From assembly GCF_022682495.2 (NCBI RefSeq), contig NC_071391.1:107429195-107493194 (forward strand): a DNA stretch of 64,000 nucleotides, in the 5' to 3' direction. Numbering within the stretch: position 1 is the stretch's first letter; each line of letters begins with the position of its first letter. The notes beneath the pieces were generated by a model. It ran no database searches, had not been told where the DNA came from, and was given only the letters and a program-made list of their open reading frames with translations. Of this stretch, positions 9,753 through 20,960 are shown piece by piece. A program made the position numbers and the translations under genes. This DNA comes from Desmodus rotundus (Eukaryota > Chordata > Mammalia > Chiroptera > Phyllostomidae).

Positions 9753-11112
9753 CCCTCTCAGACCCCTCCCCCACATACAACGCCACAACACAGGGAAGTG
9801 GGTTACCCTAACCTGGTGAACATCTAGGGTTCTGCCCCTTACAATGTTACAGGCCTGCTGAAACAACAAAAGAAATATTACCCAAATGAAAAAAAGGTCA
9901 AAGCTCCAAAAATAGAACTAAGCAACGAAGAGATAGCCAACCTATCAGATGCAGAGTTCAAAACATTGGTAATCAGGATGCCCACAGAAATGGTTGAGTA
10001 TGGTCACAAAATAGAGGAAAAAGTGACGGCTATGAAAAGTAAAATACAGGAAAATGTACAGAGAACCAACAGTGAAGGGAAGGGAACTGGGACTCAAATC
10101 AATGGTTTGGAGCAAAAGGAAGAAATAAACATTCAACCAGAACAGAATGAAGAAACAAGAATTCAAAAAAAATGAGGACAGGCTTAGGAACCTCTGGGAC
10201 AACTTTAAACGTTCCAACATCCGAATCATAGGGGTGCCAGAAGGAGAAGAGGAAGAGCAAGAAATTGAAAACTTATTTGAAAACATAATGAAGGAGAACT
10301 TCCCCAACCTGGCAAAGGAAATAGACTTCCAGGAAACTCAGAGAGTCCCAAAGAAGTTGGACCCAAGGAGGAATACACCAAGGCACATCATAATTACATT
10401 AGCCAAGATGAAACATAAGGGGAGAATCTTAAAAACAGCAAGAGAAAAGGAAACAGTTACCTACAAAGAAGTTCCCATAACACTATCAGTTGATTTCTCA
10501 AAAGAAATCGTGGGCAAGAAGGGGCTGGAAAGAACTATTCAAAGTCGTGAAAGGCAAGGACCTACACCCAAGATTACTCTATTCAGCAAAGCTATCATTT
10601 AGAATGGAAGAGCAGATAAAGTGCTTCCCAGAAAAGGTAAGTTAAAGGGGTTCATCACCACCAAGCCCTTATTATATGAAATGTTAAAGAGATTTATCTA
10701 AGAAAAAGAAGATGATCAAAAATATGAACAGTAAAATGACAAGAAACTCACAACTATCAACAACTGAACCTAAAAAATAAAAACAAACTAAGCAAACAAC
10801 TAGAATAGGAACAGAATCACAGAAATGGATATCACATGGAGGGTTATCAGCAGGGAGAGGGAGAGGGGAGAATGGGGGGAAAGGTACAGGGAAAAAGAAG
10901 CATAAATGGTAGGTACAAAATAGACAGGGGGATGTTAAGAAAAGTATAGGGAATGGAAAAGCCAGAGAACTTACATGTATAACCCGTGGACATGAACTAA
11001 GGGTGGGGGGAGGATGGTGGGAGGGGGGCTGCAGGACAGAGGGGAATAAGGGAGAAAAAAAAATGGGACAACTGTAATAGCATAATGAATAAAGTATATT
11101 AAAAAAAATAAA
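9753..11112 (+). mobile_element. HAL1-like element (ORF1-only LINE) inside the L1
   Basis: A 5' leader (9753-9865), one ORF1-like gene and then a purine-rich 3'UTR directly after it, ending GGGACAACTGTAATAG, AATAAAG and an A-rich tail. There is no ORF2. This is the architecture of half-L1 (HAL1) elements, which rely on L1 reverse transcriptase. Possible target copies are AAAAATGAAAGAAG (about 9734) and AAAAATGAAGAAC (about 11123), which are imperfect. A second fragment with the same 3' tail lies near 58.6 kb. Confidence 0.65.
9867..10705 (+). pseudogene. HAL1/L1-type ORF1 pseudogene
   Basis: This is a nearly complete L1-type ORF1. It has an N-terminal segment (SNEEIANLSDAEFKTLVIRM), a coiled-coil region, NIRIIGVPEGEEEEQEIENL near 10217, TPRHIIITLAKMKHKGRILK near 10375-10437 and a C-terminal RNA-binding domain with TAREKETVTY near 10433. 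The frame is broken at an A8 run near 10167-10174, again near 10540 before the C-terminal KGKDLHPRLLYSAKLSF stretch, and near 10637. The conserved order shows recent decay from one intact gene. The product would have been an RNA-binding chaperone of retrotransposon RNA. Confidence 0.75.
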
Positions 11113-11225
11113 ATTGAAGGAAAAATGAAGAACTTACCAGATCAACCAACCAACCAACCAACCACAGGAGTTTGTTTCCACCAAATCAGTACCCATTTCA
11201 AGAAATGTTAAAGGGCCTCATTTAA

Positions 11226-11370
11226 AAAGAAGAAGGAGAAGAAGAAGAGGAGGAGGAGGAAGAGGAGGAGGAGAAAGAGGAAGAAGAAGAAGAAAGAAGG
11301 AGGAGGAGAAGAAAGAGGAGGAGGAGGAGAGGAAGAAGAAGAGGAAGAGGAGGAGGAGGAGGAGGAGGAA
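11226..11370 (+). repeat. 145-nt uninterrupted polypurine (GAA/GAG) tract
   Basis: Every base is A or G, arranged as mixed GAA, GAG and GGA triplets. It sits at the junction between the end of the L1 ORF1 region and ORF2, where this family has an AGAAGAAG-type spacer, so it is probably an expansion of that seed. Such tracts can form triplex (H-DNA) structures. Confidence 0.95.
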
Positions 11371-11399
11371 CCAAAGAACACAGTTAAAAGAATAAAATG

Positions 11400-14300
11400 C
11401 CAGTAAATGTGTACCTACCAACAATCACTCTAAAGGTAAATGAATTAAATGCTCCAATCAAAAGACATAGGGTAGCTGAATGGATAAGAAAATGAGCCCC
11501 ATATATATGCTGTGTACAAGAGGCTCACCTCAGAACAAAAGATACACACAGATTAAATGTAAGGGGATGCAAAAAGATATTTCATGCAAATGGATAGGAC
11601 AAAAGAGCTGGGGTAGCAATATTTATATCTGACATAGTAGACTTTAAAACCAAGGCTGTAGTAAGAGACAAGGAAGGACCCTATGTAACGATAAAGGGAG
11701 CAATCCAACAGGAGGGTATAACCTTGTAAACATTTATTCACTCAACATAGGAGCAGCAAAATATATAAAGCAAATCTTGATGGAAATAAAAGGAGAAATG
11801 GACAGTAATACAGTCATAGTAGGAAATTTTAACGCCCCAATTGACATCAATGGATAGATCTTCCAGACAGAAAATTAACAAGAAACAGCAGCCTTAAATG
11901 ACACACTAAATCAAATGGATTTAATTATCTTCAGAGCATTTCACCCTAAAGTAGCAGAATATACATTCTTTTCAAGTGCACATGGAATATTGTCTAGGGT
12001 AGACTACATATTAGGACATAAAACAAGTCTCAATACATTTAAGAAGATTGAAATTATATCAAGCATCTTTTCTGACCATTATGGTATGAAACTGGAAATC
12101 AATAATAAGAAAAAAAACCCCTGAGAAACACACAAAGACATAGAGGCCAAATAACATGTTTCTAAACAATGAATGGGTTAACAAAGTCAAGGAAGAACTC
12201 AAAAGATACCTTGAAAGAGATGAAAATGAGAACACAATGACCCCCAAATCTATGGGACGCAGTGAAAGCAGTCGTAAGAGGGAAACTAATAGCATTACAG
12301 GCCTACCTCAAGAAACAAGAAAAATCTCAAACAATCTAACTTTACACCTAAAGAACTAGTAAAAGAACAACAAATAAAGGCCAAAGTGAGTAGAAGAAAG
12401 AAAACAATAAAAATCAAAGCAGAAAAAAACCCCAAAATAGAGTTAAAAAAAAAAAAACAGTACAGAAGATCAATGAAATCAAGAGCTGGTTCTTTGAAAA
12501 GGTAAACAAGACTGACAAACCTTTAACAAGATTCATCAAGAAAAAAAGAGAGAGAAGCCAAATAAATAAAATCAGAAATGAAAGAGTAGCCGTGGTTGGT
12601 GTGGTTCAGTGGATTGAGTGCCACCCTGTGAACCAAAGGGTTGCTAGTTCGATTCCCAGTCAGGGCACATGCCTGGGTTGTGGGCCATGTCCCCAGTAGG
12701 GGGCGTGTAAGAGGCAACCACACATTGATGTTCTCCCTTCCTTCTCCCTTCCTTCCCTTCTCTCTAAAAATAAATAAACAAAATCTTAAAAAAATAAAGA
12801 AATGAAAGAGGATAAGTAACAACTGACACCAAGGTTATACAAAGGATTATAAGAAAATATTATGAACAGCTGTATGCCAACAAATTGGACAATCTGGACA
12901 AAATGGATAAATTTCTAGAAATATACAATGTTCCAAAACTGAATCAGTTAGAATCAGAGAATATGTACAGACAGATTACTAGTGAAATCGAAGCAGTAAT
13001 AACAAAACAACCCCCCCCCCCAAAAAAAAAAAAACCCTCCCAACAAATAAATATCCCAGACTGGATGGCTTGACAGATGAATTTTACCAAACATTCACAG
13101 AAGAACTAACATTTGTTCTCAGACTATTCCAAAAAATCAAGATGGGGGAGGCTCATATTACAAGGCCAGCATATCCTAAATCCAAAATCAGATAAAGAAA
13201 CTACAAAGGAATAAAATTATAGGCCAATGTCCCTGATGAACATAGATGCTAAAATCCTAAACAAAATATTGGTAAAATGGATCTAGTAATACATTAAAAA
13301 GGTCATAGACCATGATCAAGTGGGATTTATTCCGGGGATTCAAGTTTGGTACAATATCCATAAATCAGTAAACGTAATACACCACATGAACAAAGTGAAG
13401 GATAAAAGCCAAGTGATCATATCAACAGGCACAGAAAAAGCATTTGATAAAAACTATCTGCAAAGTAGGATTAGAGGGAACATACCTCAACGTAACAAAG
13501 ACCACATACAACAAACCTACAGGTAACTTCATACTCAGTGGGCAAAAACTACAAACATTGTCTTTAAGATTGGGAACATGACAGGGACGTCTGCTTTCCC
13601 CATTCTTATTCAACTTAGTACTGGAAGTCCTATCCACAGCAATCAGACAAAAAGAAAAACAAAAGACACCCAAATTGGAAAGGAAGTAAAACTCATTATT
13701 TGCAGAAGCCATGATACTGTTACAGAGAACCCTAAAGATCCCATCAAAGAACTACTAGAACTGATATATGAATTCGGTAGAGCAGCAGGACATTAAATAA
13801 ATATCTGCAAATCAGTTGCATTTTTATACACCAATAATGAACTATCAGAAAGGGAAACTAAGAAAACAACCCCATTCACAATTGCTTTAAAAAGAATAAA
13901 ATACCTTGGAATAAGTTTAATTAAGGATATAAAAGACCTGTATTCAGAAAATGATAAGATACTAAAGAAAGAAATTGAAGAAGATACAAATAAACAGAAG
14001 CATAGACTGTGCTCATGAGTAGGAAGAATTATCATTATTAAAATGTCCATACTACCCAAAGCAATTTATAGATTCAACATAATTCTTATCATGATACCAA
14101 TGGTGTAGTTCACAGAACTAGAATATTACTCCAAAAATTTATGTGGAAACACAGAAGACCTTGAAGAGTCATGGCAATCTTGAGAAAGAACAGTTGGAGG
14201 AATCATGCCATCTGATGTCAAACTATACTACAAGCCTATAGTATTCAAAACAGCATGGTATTATTGGCATAAAAAATTATATAGATCAATGGAACAGAAT

Positions 14301-15300
14301 AGAGAGCACGGAAATAAACCCATGCCATTATGGTCAGTTAATATTTGACAAAGAAGGCAAAAACATACAATGGGATAAAGATAGTTTATTCAATAACTGG
14401 TGTTGGGAAAATTGGACAAATATGTGCAAAAAAAGTGAAACTACACCACCTTTTTATACCTTGCACAAGAATATTCTAACTCAAAATGGATTAAAGATTT
14501 ACATGTTAGACTTGAAAAATCCATAAAAACCATAAAATCCTAAAAGAAAGCATAGGCAGTAAAATCTCAGACACTTCTCATAGCAATATTTTTTTCTGAT
14601 ATATCACCTCTGGCTAGGGAAACAAGGAAAATAAATAAATGGAACTACATCAAACTAAACTGTTTTTGCACAGCAAAGGAAAGCATCAACAGAACAACCC
14701 ACTGAATGGAAAAACATATTTTAAAATGATACATCTGTAAGGGGTTATTATGGAAAATTTACAAAGAACATATAAAACTAAACACTCAAAAAATCCAATT
14801 AAAAAATGGGCAAAGGACCTGAATAGACACTTCTCCAAAGAGGAAATGCAGGTGGCCAATAAACATATGAAAAAATGCTCGATGTCACTAATTGTCAGAG
14901 AAAGGCAAGTTAGAACCACAATGAAATATCACCTCACCCCTGTCAGAATGGCTATCATCAATAAATCAACAAACAACAAGTATTTGTGAGTATGTAGAGA
15001 AAAGGGAACTCTTTTGCACTGTTGGTGGGAATGCAGGTTGGTGCAGCCACTTTGGAAAGCAGTATGGAGGTACCTCAAAAAGTTAAAAATAGAACTGACT
15101 TGTGACCCAGTGATTCTACCTCTGGGAATATATCCAAAGAAACCCAAAACACCCATTCAAAAGAATATATGCACGCCTGTGTTCATCACAGAGTTACTTA
15201 CAATAGCCAAGATTTGGAGGCAGCCTAAGTGGCCATCAGTAAATGAGTGGATAAAAAAGCTGTGGTACATTGGCACAATGGAATACTAGTCAGCCATAAA
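11400..15300 (+). pseudogene. LINE-1 ORF2 (endonuclease-reverse transcriptase) pseudogene
   Basis: ORF2p nicks target DNA and reverse-transcribes L1 RNA. The endonuclease region is readable from about 11430 (LNAPIKRHRVAEWIRK, then a TGA). Further on come VDYILGHKTSLN (near 12000), reverse-transcriptase pieces ([20 protein letters not shown] at 13323) and the C-terminal [20 protein letters not shown] at 15014. The sequence has many stops and frameshifts. A VES SINE interrupts it at 12587-12797, and an in-frame TAG ends the last segment at 15287-15289. The catalytic Phe-Ala-Asp-Asp box reads FAEA at 13699-13710, so the enzyme is dead. Confidence 0.85.
12587..12797 (+). mobile_element. VES SINE inserted in L1 ORF2
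   Basis: It runs from TAGCCGTGGTTGGTGTGGTTC through GGTTGCTAGTTCGATTCCC to an AAATAAATAAACAAAATCTT tail. It is flanked by the perfect 13-bp repeat AGAAATGAAAGAG (12574-12586 and 12798-12810). Confidence 0.92.
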
Positions 15301-15778
15301 GAAAGAAGGAGCTCCTACCCTTTGCAACAGCATGGATGGATCTGGAGAGCATTGTGCTAAGTGAAATAAGCCAGTCAGAGAAAGACAAGTATCATATGAT
15401 TTCACTCATATGTGGAATCTAATTAACAAAATAAACTAATAAACAAAATAGAAACCAACTCATTCATAGAGAACATACTGACAGTGGTCAGAGGGGAGGG
15501 GGGTTGCCAGGCTGGGTGGAAAAGGTAAAGGGATTAAGCAAAAAGAACTCTGCCAAACTCACAGACACAGACAACAGTGTGGTGATTACCGGAGGGATAG
15601 AGGGCTGGGGGGAGTAGCAGAGGGCATAGAGGGGATAAATGGTGATGGAAGGAGACTTGACGTGGGGGGGGGTGGTGAACACGCAATACCATGTACGGAT
15701 ACTGTATCATAGAACCGTACACCTGAAACCTATATAATTTTATTAACCAATATCACCCCAATAAATTCAATAAAAAAG
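14951..15778 (+). mobile_element. 3' end of the + strand L1 (right arm of the L1 inverted pair)
   Basis: This holds the end of ORF2 and a roughly 480-bp 3'UTR ending CCCCAATAAATTCAATAAAA. It is the reverse complement of 6565-7394 at about 99% identity, including the same in-frame TAG stop (GAATACTAGTCAGCC). The shared stop suggests that the two arms come from the same copy, not from two independent insertions. Confidence 0.88.
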
Positions 15779-15828
15779 AAAATTAAAAAATAGTAAAAAT
15801 GCTATATTTTAAAAGATATTAATATTAT

Positions 15829-16008
15829 TGGCTTTGGTTGGGTAGCTCAGTTGGTTAGAACATTATTCCAATATGTCTAGGTTTTGGGTTTGATTTCTGG
15901 TTGGGGCACTTGCAAGAATCAACCACTGGCTGGGTGCATAAATAAGTGAAACAACAAATTGATGTTTCTTGCCCTTTCTCTCTCTCTCTAAAACCAATAA
16001 ATAAAAAT
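15829..16008 (+). mobile_element. Older VES-like tRNA SINE
   Basis: It has TGGGTAGCTCAGTTGGTTAGA (box A-like), GGTTTGATTTCTGGTTGGGGC (box B-like), GATGTTTCTTGCCC, a CT-run and an A-rich tail. It is more diverged than the other copies. Confidence 0.75.
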
Positions 16009-17189
16009 ATTAACATTGTTTAGTACTCTAAAGCAAAATATGAATAGTTATTAGCAAATTTCAAAATTATAAACCAACATTATTTAACAACAAAACAATT
16101 AATTAAACATTTTGTAGATGTAATTAAATTCAATGAATTATTTTATAAAAGTCGAACTATTTGCAGGTCCAGCATTCAACGTTTACCTCATGGCCAATGT
16201 AAAGAACCTGTATTTTGTCTCATATGTGTTATGTTTGGACCCTCATGTGCACAAGTCAAAGAATAATATGAGCAGTTACAGTTGCAAAATATTCCTGAGC
16301 TGTCTTATGCAACTGCTGGCAGTACTGTGCTAATTTGCGAGGAATTCCTGTAGCTGCAGGAATTCCTGAGATGATTTTTGGAGGCTCAGACTGGAACAGG
16401 AATAAGAGTAAGAACATGGGCACCTGGGACTATTGGAGATCCTGGTTGTGCAAGAATCTACGAGAGACAAGGTTTGAGTGACAAATGCATATAAATATGT
16501 GCTTACGTGCCTCCCAACATTCCTAAACCCCAAAGCATAATTTTGTTTCCACTGGCAGTGGCGCAGCCCACAGACCTCTGGCGCTGAGGTGCAATCACCC
16601 TTTGCTTCCATGATACGGGACAGAGAAAGCCTGTGCTCAGGGCCTGTGGGGAGCTTGTGTGTGGGAGGAGGCCCTCCAAAGTGCCCGCCTCTCTCTCCTG
16701 GGTCTACAGAAGGAGCCACATCAAACAATGCTGCAAGCGAGTGAAAACAAACAAAACCCATGCGAATGTCTGTGTAGAGTATGTTTTCAACTGTTTCTAT
16801 ATTTGCTTTTGGAGTTTTCACCAATTTTCGTTCATTTCTGACTTGTATTTAATTTGCATAAAATTAAGTGGCTCCTTCTGTGTACCATATTTTTTAATCC
16901 TCTTCCTTAAACATACAAAATTGCCATGTTCCATGACTTGCTCTTTTCAGAGCTCATATTCTTTCTCTGTTTCTTTTATGCAATATGTTGCTCTTTGGCA
17001 TAGAGCCAAATCTCTAGGCTTCCCTCCAATTAAGCCTTATAAAAAGGCAATCACCAGCTCACTGGGGAGGGAGAATTAATTTACAACAGCAAAGTAGAAA
17101 AAGGGTTGTACTTACTATAGCTGCATCTCCAGGAAGGTGGTAACTATGTGCTCTCAGGAAACCCCCCTTTTGCAATGAAAGTGTAGACA
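16009..17189. other. Unassigned intergenic DNA with a 495-nt open frame on the - strand
   Basis: There is no recognisable gene. The - strand frame 16330-16824 encodes 164 residues of low-complexity and unfamiliar sequence, with Ser/Tyr/Cys-rich text near its end and no known motif. Two copies of the self-complementary decamer AGGAATTCCT lie at 16340-16349 and 16358-16367. The segment may be an old repeat that I cannot name. Confidence 0.3.
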
Positions 17190-17199
17190 TATTTCTGAA

Positions 17200-17345
17200 G
17201 CACCGTGGATGGCGCACAGAGTCAGGGGACCTGGGCCCGGAGCTGGCACTTCACTTCTCTGAACTTCAACGCCCTCATCTAAGAAATGGGGATAATGGTT
17301 GAGCTTCCATGAGCATCAGAGAGATAAGCACCTGAGACCGTTTTG
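17200..17345 (-). mobile_element. MIR fragment
   Basis: In reverse orientation: GAGTCAGGGGACCTGGGCC, CTTCACTTCTCTGAACTTC and CATCTAAGAAATGGGGATAA. Confidence 0.7.
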
Positions 17346-17698
17346 TGGGTGAATTGTATTAAGTTCAGCTACTTGGGTTCATTTTTATAATTTCTCTGCA
17401 CTATGCTAGTATTCCAGTGTAGTACTTTCTGAGCTGGTCTCAGTGTTGTTCTATTGTTATCACCCTATGCTGCCCAACAAGTGCTCCAGAGATTAATGTT
17501 CATGTTTCAAAAGAGGTTTTTAGAAATGTTAAAGGACAGGGTTGATTTGAAGGCCGTAGTTATGATGGGTGCAGGGAAATGTTCGAGTCCTGAAATTAAG
17601 ATCATATGACACTTGGAACTGATGGGCAAAGTTTACTAGGAAATTAAGGGAAGTTTCCAGACATGGAAGTAGCAGGCACTGGGCCTTGCTCACAGTAT

Positions 17699-18106
17699 TG
17701 TTATTCAGCTCGGGCTGCGTAACAAAATCCCACTGACTAGTTGGCTTAAACAACAGAAATTTATGTTTTCCCAGTCTAGATGCTAGAAATCCAAAATCAA
17801 GGTGTGGGTATGTGTGGTTTCTTCAGATGTTTCTCTCTTTGTCCTTCGCTTGTAGACGGCTGCCTTCTTACAGTCTCCTCACAGGGCTGACCTCTGGGCA
17901 CGCCCACCCCTGAGGTCTCTCCGGTGTCCAATTTCCTCTTCTTACAAGGACAGCAGTCAGACCGGAGTGTGGCCTCCCCTAACAGCTTCATTTTAACTTA
18001 ATCACCTCTTTAAAGGACTTATCTCCAAATAGAGTTACATTTTTGAGGTATTGGGGTTAGGATTTTAACATGAATTTTGGGGGCACACAATTCAGCCCAT
18101 AACACC
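17699..18106 (-). mobile_element. MaLR LTR (MLT1-type)
   Basis: In reverse orientation: GCTCGGGCTGCGTAACAAA, CTTCTTACAAGGACAGCAGTC, CATTTTAACTTAATCACCTC and a terminal CAGCCCATAACA. Confidence 0.8.
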
Positions 18107-18559
18107 CATCAACACTTACATCAGAGGATAGTGCATGTACCGAGTTTGGTCCAGAACAAGAGCTCTGACTCCTAGCCCTCTGCAACTGGGTGCAAACAGA
18201 TGAATTTTTGACTCCCCCAACCCCACCCCCAGGCACACAACAATGAACATTGTAACCAGTTGAGTAAACCAGGGAGCTCTCACCTGGGAGCCTGAGTTTC
18301 AGCTGACATGGTTTGTTCTTTCATTTGTTCATGTATTTATTCAACAAGCATTTCCTGGGCACCTGTCAGGTGCAGGCAATTCTAAGGCATCTTGGCCTGT
18401 GACCTTGAGATGTTCATGGTCTGTAATGGAAAACAGACACATAAATAAGTAGATGTGATGATACGTGATGGGTATAAGACGACAAGTCTACACCTGATTC
18501 AGTGGTGGTGTGGCCTGATCCACGTGGCTGTGGACATTGAGCTGAGTTCTTTAGGAATG

Positions 18560-18735
18560 TGTAACGCCATTAATAACAGTAACTGGCTATGGGATCTTTA
18601 TTACGTGGCAGGCTTGGTCTTCCATGCTTCATTTGTGCTATCTCAATAACCACAACTCTGGGAGGTCATTGAGCTTTTAGGACAACCCTGGGCAGGAGTA
18701 CTACTAGTTCCATTTACTGCTGTGGAAACAAGGGC
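18560..18735 (+). mobile_element. MIR fragment
   Basis: TTACGTGGCAGGCTTGGTC, GTGCTATCTCAATAACCAC and TCCATTTACTGCTGTGGAAAC follow the MIR order. Confidence 0.6.
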
Positions 18736-18769
18736 CTAGGGAGCTTTATATAAGCTTTGATATAAATGT

Positions 18770-19134
18770 TCTCTGCCAAAAACATTTGGTGAAACCCTGA
18801 CCCCCAACTGATGCTGTTAGAGGGTGGGGCCTTTGAGAGATAATTAAGTTTAGATGAGGGCGGAGCTCTTGTGATGGGATTAATGCCCTTATGAGAAGAG
18901 GGAGAGATATGAAAGCTCCCTCTCTTTCCCTCCACTGACACAGAAGAAAGACCATGTAATCGTAGTGAGAAATCCAGGAAGAGGGCCCTCACCAACAGCT
19001 GCAACTGCTGGCCCCTGATCTTGGATTGCCCAGCCTCCAGAACTGTGAGAAACACATGTATGTTGTTTAAGCAGTCGATGCTTAAACCCCAGTCGATGGT
19101 GTTTTGCTATGGCAGTCCAAACTGATTAAGACAG
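18770..19134 (+). mobile_element. MaLR LTR (MLT1-type)
   Basis: Forward orientation: GGTGGGGCCTTTGAGAGA, GATGGGATTAATGCCCTTATG, CCTCCAGAACTGTGAGAAA and a terminal TGGCAGTCCAAACTGATTAA. Confidence 0.8.
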
Positions 19135-19254
19135 AACTGATGGAATTTACCCAAGATCTCAGTCCTAAGTGACAGAGTTGGGATTTGAAACTACAGTGGC
19201 GTAAATCTCAACAGAAGTGAGTCGTGGAGAAACAAGGAAGGAGGTGGGGCCGGT

Positions 19255-19410
19255 AGAGGCTGGTTTGTACTCAGCCCCTCTGTGCCTCTGTGTCCTCATC
19301 TGTTAAATGTTGGTGACAGCAACAGCATGCACTTCCTGTGGTTGCAAAGTGCTTGGAACAGCATCTGACACATGGCGAAGGCTGTGTATGTGCTTGCTGC
19401 TATCACGTCA
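19255..19410 (-). mobile_element. MIR fragment
   Basis: In reverse orientation: CTGTGTCCTCATCTGTTAAA, AAGTGCTTGGAACAGCATC and GACACATGGCGAAGG. Confidence 0.6.
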
Positions 19411-19736
19411 TTGAAGGATTTGATGGCTGCAGGGAGTTTAGCTAGGAGATTGTTGCTATGATCCAGGTGGGTGATAATAAGGGTCAGACTTATGGAGGGG
19501 CAGTGGGGATAGAAAGCTGAAGAATTTGGGAGTTAATCACCACAGAAAGTAAGCATTGGTGGGTGGAATGTAGTGGGTGACAGAGAGAGAGGTCTCCAGT
19601 TGGCTTGGGTGACATAGTGACATTAACAGAAATAACACAGTGTGCTAGGCACTGTGCTAAATGTCTCTTTCCCCGTGTAGCCAGAGCCTCACCCAGCTTA
19701 ATTATTCTTTCGTAACATTTATCATACCACCTGAGG

Positions 19737-19815
19737 AAGTGAGATTGGGCAGAGGGAGCAGGTAAGCTGTGGCAGCCTCAGGCCCCATGACTCCCATGCT
19801 CCCCTCTTATACATA
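19737..19815 (+). repeat. Short copy of a local repeat pair
   Basis: GAAGTGAGATTGGGCAGAGG through CTCCCATGCTCCCCTCTTAT matches 20712-20765 and then 20925-20950. Relative to the second copy it lacks about 165 bp. Confidence 0.65.
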
Positions 19816-20619
19816 TACATACATGTATTTTATAAGTTGTTGGGGACTATAGACTAGACAGTTTGACCCATTAAAAATGCCATCACAGAGATAGACAGCC
19901 TGGGCTTAGAGAGAGCATCCGGTTCCTCTGACCTGTTGATGAGGTCCAGGAATGGTGACATCAGGTTTAGGAGATAAGGAAGTTGCCCGAGGGGTTGGAT
20001 GACAAATCTGCAGTGCTGAGTGTGTCACCACTGCAGGGGTCAACTGGCCCTGTGAAAAGGACTCAGGGATTTAAGGAAAGTGGCAGTAGATCTCAGGTAA
20101 GCTGCAAAGTCAGGAAATCAGCCAAGAAAACAGACTGTGTGTTAGAACAGCAGATGCTTTAGAGGCAGGTAAAGCACAAATGAAGGCAAGGTAGCCCCTG
20201 GGACTTGTACCTTCTTGGGGAGGAGGAAAAGAGAAGGGACCCCAAAAGACGGAGCATTTCTTCCAGGGGGCTGAATGAAGCCTAAGGAGACTGCTTTATG
20301 CAGGAAAGGACTGAGTTACCTTTAATTGGCTCACCCACCATCTGCGGGGGTGGGATCCTAAGCACTCCCAGAAGAATAAAGCTGCATGTCCTCCCTAATA
20401 TGGGCCACATGTTCCCCGAACACATACAATGTAACAGTGTCCCCCATTTGTGCTGTCTTTCTCCCATGGCGATGTCTGTGTTTTCTGCAAATGGGGCCCA
20501 GGAGTCATCCCAGCCCCGCTCTGGTGATTCACTGGGTGACTGTGTTAATTATGCTCTTTGGATTGCAAGGAACAGAGGATCTCTGGGAATTCCTCAAGGG
20601 AAAGGGCTTGTTGCCGGTT
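19816..20619. other. Unassigned intergenic DNA
   Basis: No gene, repeat family or regulatory element is evident. Open frames on both strands near 20300-20690 are short and lack motifs. Confidence 0.4.
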
Positions 20620-20960
20620 AGATTTCCAGGGAAGCAGACTCAGAGATGGTTTAGTGTGCAGGATGGTTATTACGGAGTGCCCTTGGATTAACTCCTGTTG
20701 AAGGGTAGCAAGGAAGTGAGATTGGGTGGAGGGAGCAAGCTGTGACAGCCTCAGGGCCCACGACACCCAGGGGAACTCTGGTGCTAGAGCTGTGCCAAGA
20801 TGGGCTGAGATGGCCATCGGAAGGCAAGGTGGCTCTCTGCAGTTGAGACAATACTGAAGGGACTGACACTATCGGCTGTCAGTGGCCCCCCAGAACTCAG
20901 TTTCTCCCCGCTCCCCCTGGCTTTCACGACTCCCATGCTCCTCTATTATATACTGTCTTC
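20620..20960 (+). repeat. Long copy of the same local repeat
   Basis: It contains GAAGTGAGATTGGGTGGAGG, GACAGCCTCAGGGCCCACG and CACGACTCCCATGCTCCTC. The shorter copy is at 19737. It is probably an LTR-class relic of a family I cannot name. Confidence 0.5.

Noticed and set aside
11218..11424. A Leu/Ser/Phe-rich 68-codon frame on the - strand, like a membrane protein
   Set aside because: It is the translated complement of the polypurine tract.
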